Of a stretch of 64,000 bases of DNA, positions 59,039 through 64,000 are shown in pieces (positions within the stretch are counted from its first letter, which is position 1; every line of letters begins with the position of its first letter). The DNA comes from Acidobacterium sp. S8 (lineage in GTDB: Bacteria > Acidobacteriota > Terriglobia > Terriglobales > Acidobacteriaceae), in assembly GCF_009765985.1 (NCBI RefSeq), contig NZ_LMUM01000034.1, forward strand, positions 221,508-285,507, written 5' to 3'. A program made the position numbers and the translations under genes. Under the pieces are notes generated by a model, which was given only the letters and a program-made list of their open reading frames with translations, was not told the origin of the DNA and did no database searches.

Positions 59039-59537
59039 TAATATTCAAGCCGACCCTGCGGGTCACATTGGCGAATGTGCCATTATGGTTATTGCGGTAG
59101 AGATGGCTTTTTTGGCTGAGGCTCCGAAAAGATTCTCCCATCCGTAGCTTTGCCGTTGGCCAGGAAATATCGGGCCATCGCCGCGATCGTAATCGATGAT
59201 GCCGGCTCGGCTTCAGGTCATTTCAATGATGTATTTCTTTGTGCCGGCTTTTCCCGAAGCAGCAGCCATCCGTTTCATTTCTGACCGCCTGTATGAGGTG
59301 ACGATTATCTAGCCGGAGAGCGCTGAAAGCCACGCCGGCTATAGGTCTGCGGCTTCCAGATCACCTTCGATCAACCGCTTTTCGGGTGAAAAGCTACGTC
59401 CCGGATTCATGATACGCGCTCATTGTGGGAAAATGGGCGAGACTAGAAATCCAGCTTTTCTGCGCCACAGAATTTTGGGGATGTGGTCATAAAGGGTGCA
59501 TATCTCAATACTTCAATCACAGGGTTCACGAGTCCAT
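59039..59537. other. Gap before the PQQ-type dehydrogenase, with degraded coding traces
   Basis: About 500 bases with no intact gene. On the minus strand short coding-like stretches broken by stops occur between about 59100 and 59320 (for example ITIAAMARYFLANGKATDG ending near 59095 and an upstream frame ending GTKKYIIEMT). They may be remnants of a decayed gene, but I cannot name it. The promoter of the PQQ-type gene should lie in the last 150 bases. Confidence 0.4.
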
Positions 59538-61079
59538 ATGAAGTTTTTAAAAGTAGCGTTTGCTGTTCTGACGGGCGTGTTCGTTTGCGGCGGTTCTTCT
59601 CTGGTTGCACAGAATGTCGATGCAACGATGCTGCTCAAGCCGCCTGCTGATAGCTGGCCAAGCTATCATGGTGACTATTCTGGTCGTCGCCATAGCAAGT
59701 TGGCACAGATCACTCCGCAAAACGTAGATGGACTGACACTTGGATGGGCATTCCAGACGAATCAGACAGCGACGATCAAGTCTTCGCCCATATTGGTCGA
59801 TGGGGTGTTGTATTTTACCGTGCCGGATAACGTCTGGGCAGTCGATGCCCGTTCTGGCCATATGCTATGGCACTATACCTATCCGCCGAACAACGGTGAC
59901 CACATCGGACAGCGCGGCGTTGCCATATACAAGGACTGGGTGTTCTTTACGTCGCCGGATGCGCACCTGATTTCGCTGAATGCGAAAGATGGAAGCGTGC
60001 GTTGGATCGTGGAGATCGCTGACGTAGAGAAGGGATACTGGGCGACCATGGCCCCCCTCGTTGTCGGCAATCACGTGATTATTGGGGTGGGCGGCGACCT
60101 CGATAACCTGCAAACCTTTATCCGATCGGTTGATCCGGAGACAGGTAAAACGCAATGGCAATGGGATGTCACTCCTCCTGCCGGCACTCCGCATACTGCG
60201 ACCGGCGGCACCACGTGGATGGCCGGGACCTACGATCCTGATCTTCACCTCATTTACTGGGGAACAGGGAATCCAACGCCTGTCCTTAATGGAACCGTGC
60301 GTCCAGGAGACAATCTCTACACCTGCAGCATCGTTGCTCTCGATCCTGATACTGGAAAGCTCGTATGGGCTTTTCAGCCATCGCCGCACGATACCCACGA
60401 TTGGGATGCAGTCGAAATTCCAGTGCTTGTGGATGGAGTTTTTCACGGCCAGCACCGAAAGATGCTGATGCAGGCCTCTCGGAACGGGTATTTCTTTGTG
60501 CTCGATCGCACCAATGGGAAGAGCTTGTTAACTGCGCCCTTCGGGCCGGTGAACTGGGCATCGAGTGTGGATAAGGAAGGCCGCCCCATTCCCGATCCCG
60601 CAAAAGAACCAGCGCCTGATGGCCGACTTATCGCGCCTGACGAGGGTGGCCTTACGAATTTTCGATCGCCCAGTTTTGATCCGAATACTGGCCTGTTTAT
60701 TGTCGATGCTCATCCGAGCTGGAGTATCTATTTCGCCAAACCGGCTGATGGCACTTATGGATGGGCAGGTGCCGATTACGGCGTGTGGGGTAAGGGAGTC
60801 ATCGAAGCTATTGACTATCAAACCGGAAAAATTCGTTGGAGCCATGAGGTAGGTCCGGGAGGAGCAGGTTCGGGAGTTTTAACGACGGATTCCGGACTGA
60901 CCTTTACAGGTGACGCTCATGGAAACTTTCTGGCGCTGGATACAAATAACGGCAAAACGCTATGGCATGCGGGATCGGGAGGCAATATAGCCAGTTCTCC
61001 GATCTCTTATGAACTCGACGGAAAACAGTATGTCCTGACCAGCGGAGGCGGCGTCTTGTTCGCCTGGAGACTGCCTTAG
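59538..61079 (+). CDS. Exported PQQ-dependent dehydrogenase-like beta-propeller protein
   Basis: A 513-residue protein with a signal peptide (MKFLKVAFAVLTGVFVCGGS). The body is an eight-bladed quinoprotein propeller with W-motif-like repeats (LDPDTGKLVWAF, IDYQTGKIRWSHE, LDTNNGKTLWHAG). PQQ/Ca2+ site features include Asn in WGTGNPTP and Asp in DTHDWDAVEIPV (about residues 245-295). The glutamate of alcohol dehydrogenases appears to be replaced in GVGGDLDNLQTF, and no vicinal CysCys is seen. It may oxidise alcohols or sugars, or be a non-catalytic relative. No cytochrome partner gene is adjacent. ATG at 59538 is chosen over a start 14 codons upstream. Confidence 0.88.
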   Translation: MKFLKVAFAVLTGVFVCGGSSLVAQNVDATMLLKPPADSWPSYHGDYSGRRHSKLAQITPQNVDGLTLGWAFQTNQTATIKSSPILVDGVLYFTVPDNVWAVDARSGHMLWHYTYPPNNGDHIGQRGVAIYKDWVFFTSPDAHLISLNAKDGSVRWIVEIADVEKGYWATMAPLVVGNHVIIGVGGDLDNLQTFIRSVDPETGKTQWQWDVTPPAGTPHTATGGTTWMAGTYDPDLHLIYWGTGNPTPVLNGTVRPGDNLYTCSIVALDPDTGKLVWAFQPSPHDTHDWDAVEIPVLVDGVFHGQHRKMLMQASRNGYFFVLDRTNGKSLLTAPFGPVNWASSVDKEGRPIPDPAKEPAPDGRLIAPDEGGLTNFRSPSFDPNTGLFIVDAHPSWSIYFAKPADGTYGWAGADYGVWGKGVIEAIDYQTGKIRWSHEVGPGGAGSGVLTTDSGLTFTGDAHGNFLALDTNNGKTLWHAGSGGNIASSPISYELDGKQYVLTSGGGVLFAWRLP

Positions 61080-61091
61080 GACAGTCTCCAG
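61064..61091. terminator. Bidirectional hairpin between PQQ-type gene and gntP-like gene
   Basis: CTGGAGACTG (61064-61073) pairs perfectly with CAGTCTCCAG (61082-61091) around CCTTAGGA, which holds the TAG stop at 61077-61079. The convergent genes end 15 bases apart, so one stem serves both strands. No long T-run follows. The 3' end of the permease at 61095 lies just beyond the stem. Confidence 0.65.
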
Positions 61092-61094
61092 CGC

Positions 61095-62444
61095 TCAAAT
61101 TACCAGAGACAAAGCGACTGTAAGAAGCAGAGCGACAACCGAGATAATCGTCTCGCAAACGGACCATGTTTTGATGGTTTGAGCGACGCTCATGTTGAAG
61201 TATTCTTTGACGAGCCAGAAGCCGCCATCGTTGACGTGCGAAAAAATTAAAGAGCCAGCGCCAGTTGCAATTGCCAGCAGCTCAGGATGAACTCCGGTGC
61301 TGTGCAGCGCGATAGGAGCGATGATGCCAGCGGCGGTCGTCATGGCCACCGTCGCAGATCCTGTTGCCAGTCGCATTAGTGCAGCAAGCAGCCACGCCAG
61401 CAGGAGCAGCGGGATGTGGCTGTGCAGCGCGACGACGATAATCGCCTTGGAGACGCCGCTATCCTGCAGAATGCGTCCAAACCCTCCGCCCGCGCCCACC
61501 AGAAGCGTGATGCTTGCCGTGGGAGCCAGGCATTCATTGCTGAACCGCAGAATTGTGTCACGGGTAAAGCCGCTTAATTTGCCAAGTGTGAAGAAGCTGA
61601 AGAGTACGCCGATCAGCAATGCCATATCGTCGTTGCCTATAAAGTGCAGGCTCTCATTCATCATGTTGCCCGGCCTAGATATCGCGTCTGCCCAGCTTCC
61701 GATAAGCATCAGGAGAACCGGCAAGAGGATCGTAAGCAGCGTAAGCGAGAAGGTCGGCAGCTTGCGGTTCGGATCCGGGTCTGCGAATTCCGCGGCCATC
61801 GGGTTATCTGCAGCCAGGGTGACATGCGGAGCGATGAGCTTCGCATAAAAGGGACCAGCGATGATCGCCGTAGGAAGGCCGATCAGCAACGCGTAAAAGA
61901 TGGTGCGACCCACATCTGCTTTATAGATCGTTGCTGCCATCAGGGCCGCTGGATGCGGAGGCACCAATCCATGAACAACGGAAAGCCCGGCTACCATGGG
62001 CAGTCCCACCAGGATCAACGAAGTCCTGGTTCGCCGGGCTACCGTAAACGCGATTGGAATCAGCAGTACGAAGCCAACTTCAAAGAAAGCGGGCAGGCCA
62101 ACTAACAGCCCGATCACAACCATGGCCCAATGAATGTTCTTCTCTCCGAAAATCCGGATGAGAGTATACGCAATTTGATCTGCACCGCCTGATTCGGCCA
62201 TCATTTTGCCGAGCATGGTTCCCAGCGCCACCACGATCGCTATATGTCCCAGCGTTCCACCGACTCCGGTTTCAAACGAGTGCACGATGGTGCTGAAGGG
62301 CATTCCGGTAACAACAGCGAGCGACAGCGCAGCAAGAAACAGGCTGATGAAAGGATTCAGCTTGAAGATGGTGATCAGCAAAATCAGTCCGACAACGGAA
62401 ACTGAAGCCGCGACAAGCAGAAAAATGTTGTGATGATCGATCAT
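61095..62444 (-). CDS. GntP-family permease
   Basis: A 449-residue inner-membrane transporter with about 12 spans, of the gluconate:proton symporter family. It has the family regions VALGTMLGKMMAESGGADQI, LIPIAFTVARRTRTSLILVG and FLLLAWLLAALMRLATGSAT-like stretches near the C-terminus. GntP members import gluconate, fructuronate or D-serine. It is the last gene of a run with RidA (54-base gap) and a D-aminoacylase, which suggests D-serine, D-amino acids or their N-acyl forms as cargo; the substrate is inferred. Confidence 0.93.
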   Translation of the reverse strand: MIDHHNIFLLVAASVSVVGLILLITIFKLNPFISLFLAALSLAVVTGMPFSTIVHSFETGVGGTLGHIAIVVALGTMLGKMMAESGGADQIAYTLIRIFGEKNIHWAMVVIGLLVGLPAFFEVGFVLLIPIAFTVARRTRTSLILVGLPMVAGLSVVHGLVPPHPAALMAATIYKADVGRTIFYALLIGLPTAIIAGPFYAKLIAPHVTLAADNPMAAEFADPDPNRKLPTFSLTLLTILLPVLLMLIGSWADAISRPGNMMNESLHFIGNDDMALLIGVLFSFFTLGKLSGFTRDTILRFSNECLAPTASITLLVGAGGGFGRILQDSGVSKAIIVVALHSHIPLLLLAWLLAALMRLATGSATVAMTTAAGIIAPIALHSTGVHPELLAIATGAGSLIFSHVNDGGFWLVKEYFNMSVAQTIKTWSVCETIISVVALLLTVALSLVI

Positions 62445-62498
62445 AGACGCACTAGTAGCGCTGCTCCAGTCACTTCTTCGTTGTGCTCAGATTAAAAA

Positions 62499-62891
62499 TT
62501 ACTCATTCGCAGACTTGTAGGCGACGCAGTCAATCTCAACTTTGCAATCTACAACCATGCTTGATACTACGCAGGCGCGGGCAGGCGGATGTTCACCGAA
62601 ATATTCTTTGAAAACAGTGTTGAATGAGGAGAAGTCACGCGGATCATCAAGCCACACACCGCAACGCACTACATGCTCCGGCCCATATCCGGCCTCTTTA
62701 AGAATCGCCAGAAGATTGCGAATTGCCTGATGAGATTGAGCGACGATGTTGCCTGCGACTACTTCGCCGTTGATCATGGGAATCTGACCCGAAACATAGA
62801 GCCAGCCATTGGCTTCTACTGCTCGCGCAAATGGAAGATGCTGCCCGCCTGTACCTTTGCCGCCTTCTACGCCATACCGCTTAATGCTCAT
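62499..62891 (-). CDS. RidA-family enamine/imine deaminase
   Basis: A 130-residue RidA (YjgF/YER057c/UK114) protein. It has the strand-turn motif YVSGQIPMINGEVVAGNI and the active-site Arg in PPARACVVSSMVVD near residue 104. The family forms a trimer and hydrolyses reactive 2-aminoacrylate and related imines from pyridoxal-dependent dehydratases. ATG with GGAGCAG upstream. It is between a D-aminoacylase (28 bases) and a GntP permease, where it would handle enamine products of D-amino acid breakdown. Confidence 0.95.
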   Translation of the reverse strand: MSIKRYGVEGGKGTGGQHLPFARAVEANGWLYVSGQIPMINGEVVAGNIVAQSHQAIRNLLAILKEAGYGPEHVVRCGVWLDDPRDFSSFNTVFKEYFGEHPPARACVVSSMVVDCKVEIDCVAYKSANE

Positions 62892-62919
62892 CCGCTGCTC
62901 CTCACCTTACTTTTTGGGG

Positions 62920-64000
62920 TTACTGAATCCACTTTGTTTTCCCTCGAGAGAGAAACCGTCCGCCACGTTTTTCTGTCGCTCCGTGAGCGGTATAAGAAAG
63001 AATGCCATTGACCCACACGCCTGCAATGCCTTCGGCGGGTTGCATGGGATCAGAAAATGTAGCTGTGTCGATGATTCTCTCCGCATCGAAGAGCGCGAGG
63101 TCAGCAAAATAACCTTTACGTATCATTCCTCGCTCAGCGAGCCCGAAGCGTTGAGCCGGCATGCCTGTCATCTTATGAACTGCCTCCGGCAGCGAAAACA
63201 ATTTCTCGTCCCGGCTGTAGCGGCCCAGCACACGCGGAAAGGTGCCCCATAGGCGTGGATGCGGAAGAGGATCGTTGGGTAGGCCATCTGAGCCAATCAT
63301 GGTCGCTGGATGTCGCAGAATCCTGCGCATATCTTCTTCAGAGATGCTGTGATAGATAGCGCCAGCAGGTTGCAATTGCCGCGCCGCCTCCAGTTGCTTA
63401 ACGCCCCAAAGCGCCGCAATTTGGGCAAGTGTGTGCCCGGCAATCTCAGGATGTGGCATGCTCCAGGTGATGGTGATCTTGACGCGCTCGTCTACCTGCC
63501 GCAGATCAAGCGTGCTCGAACCAGCCGCGTAGGGATAGCAATCGCAGCCTGCATATTGTTCGGTTCGCGCCGTTTCCAGGGTGCGCAGAACTTCCTCACT
63601 TCGTCCCCAGTTGTTTATTCCGGCGCACTTCAAGTGAGAAATGATGACAGGCACATGGCTTAATCGCCCAATCTCGAATGCTTCCTGCATCGCATCGAGA
63701 ATTGTTTCGGTTTCAGAGCGCATGTGCGTTGTATATACAGCGCCTGCGGCTGCAAGTGGCGTTGCCAGGCTCAACACTTCTTCAGTAGAGGCGGAGTAGG
63801 CCGAGAGGTAAGCGAGTCCGGAGCTAAGACCTAACGCTCCGTTGTCCAGCGCTTCCTTCAGTTGCTCGCGCATCGCATCGATTTCCACTTCTGTAGCGAA
63901 GCGGTCGAGCCGATCCATGTGGTTATTGCGCAAAGCCGTATGCCCGACAAGCGCACCTACATTTACTGCTGGACTGGCGGCTTGAATGGCCGCGACATAT
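62920..64000 (-). CDS. N-acyl-D-amino-acid deacylase (5' part outside window)
   Basis: Partial amidohydrolase-family gene running off the right edge; its 3' end is complete. About 359 residues are visible. They include metal-ligand and catalytic motifs of D-aminoacylases: His in YTTHMRSETETILDAM, VPVIISHLKCAG, the Asp in TMIGSDGLPNDPLPHPRLWG, and the C-terminal FLSRGKTKWIQ. The enzyme removes the acyl group from N-acyl-D-amino acids, yielding a D-amino acid and a fatty or acetic acid. It starts a run with RidA and a GntP permease, which looks like a small D-amino-acid catabolic operon. Confidence 0.94.
   Translation of the reverse strand, partial: YVAAIQAASPAVNVGALVGHTALRNNHMDRLDRFATEVEIDAMREQLKEALDNGALGLSSGLAYLSAYSASTEEVLSLATPLAAAGAVYTTHMRSETETILDAMQEAFEIGRLSHVPVIISHLKCAGINNWGRSEEVLRTLETARTEQYAGCDCYPYAAGSSTLDLRQVDERVKITITWSMPHPEIAGHTLAQIAALWGVKQLEAARQLQPAGAIYHSISEEDMRRILRHPATMIGSDGLPNDPLPHPRLWGTFPRVLGRYSRDEKLFSLPEAVHKMTGMPAQRFGLAERGMIRKGYFADLALFDAERIIDTATFSDPMQPAEGIAGVWVNGILSYTAHGATEKRGGRFLSRGKTKWIQ

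Overview
The window looks like ordinary chromosome from a member of the Acidobacteriota, most likely Terriglobales (Granulicella, Terriglobus or Edaphobacter type). The reasons are a moderately GC-rich base composition, an orphan MacB/FtsX-like permease of the acidobacterial duplicated orphan permease (ADOP) type, a very large carboxypeptidase-regulatory/TonB receptor of the Oar-like kind expanded in this group, and short dispersed repeats that I associate with these genomes. This assignment is inference; no rRNA or tRNA gene was seen, and no CRISPR array, phage or insertion sequence was recognised.

Layout. 0-9 kb: the end of an acyl-CoA dehydrogenase, a sodium:solute symporter followed by a fused FAD/Fe-S lactate- or glycolate-type dehydrogenase, a convergent D-2-hydroxyacid dehydrogenase, a secreted hypothetical, an aminotransferase and a TM2/zinc-ribbon protein. 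9-17 kb: a probable dnaG operon with two little-known partners (a P-loop ATPase and an unrecognised 310-aa protein), an AT-rich gap, gluQ, a block of stem-loop repeats, a divergent DUF1772/HxlR pair with a clear operator, and a Y-family polymerase. 17-25 kb: acyl-CoA carboxylase beta subunit with a coupled cupin, an amino-acid permease that seems to lack a standard start codon, a 51-aa lysine/arginine-rich protein, a UvrD/PcrA helicase with an acidic insertion, a VapBC-like toxin-antitoxin pair behind a 13-bp palindrome, and a LOG protein.

25-46 kb: a Tat-exported ferritin-like protein, a TauE permease, an amidase with an orphan oligopeptide ABC ATPase, a GH32 glycosidase, an ankyrin protein, an endonuclease III homologue, gyrB with a strong terminator, an HNH nuclease, ComF, and katG divergent from an OxyR regulator whose cysteines fall exactly at 199 and 208 and whose start codon lies in an OxyR-like box. 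46-52 kb: a DMT exporter and a tight poxB-maeA-fumC run acting on pyruvate, malate and fumarate. 52-61 kb: an exported oxidative block of copper amine oxidase, giant TonB receptor, Tat-type amidohydrolase and PQQ-type dehydrogenase. 61-64 kb: a D-aminoacylase, RidA and GntP permease run for N-acyl-D-amino acids or related compounds.

Most genes are recognisable housekeeping or catabolic functions. The less ordinary features are regulatory sites readable in the DNA (OxyR box, HxlR operator, toxin-antitoxin palindrome), the non-standard permease start, the two unknown partners of dnaG, and the 52-61 kb exported oxidase cluster. I do not see compelling evidence for a wholly new defence or mobile system.
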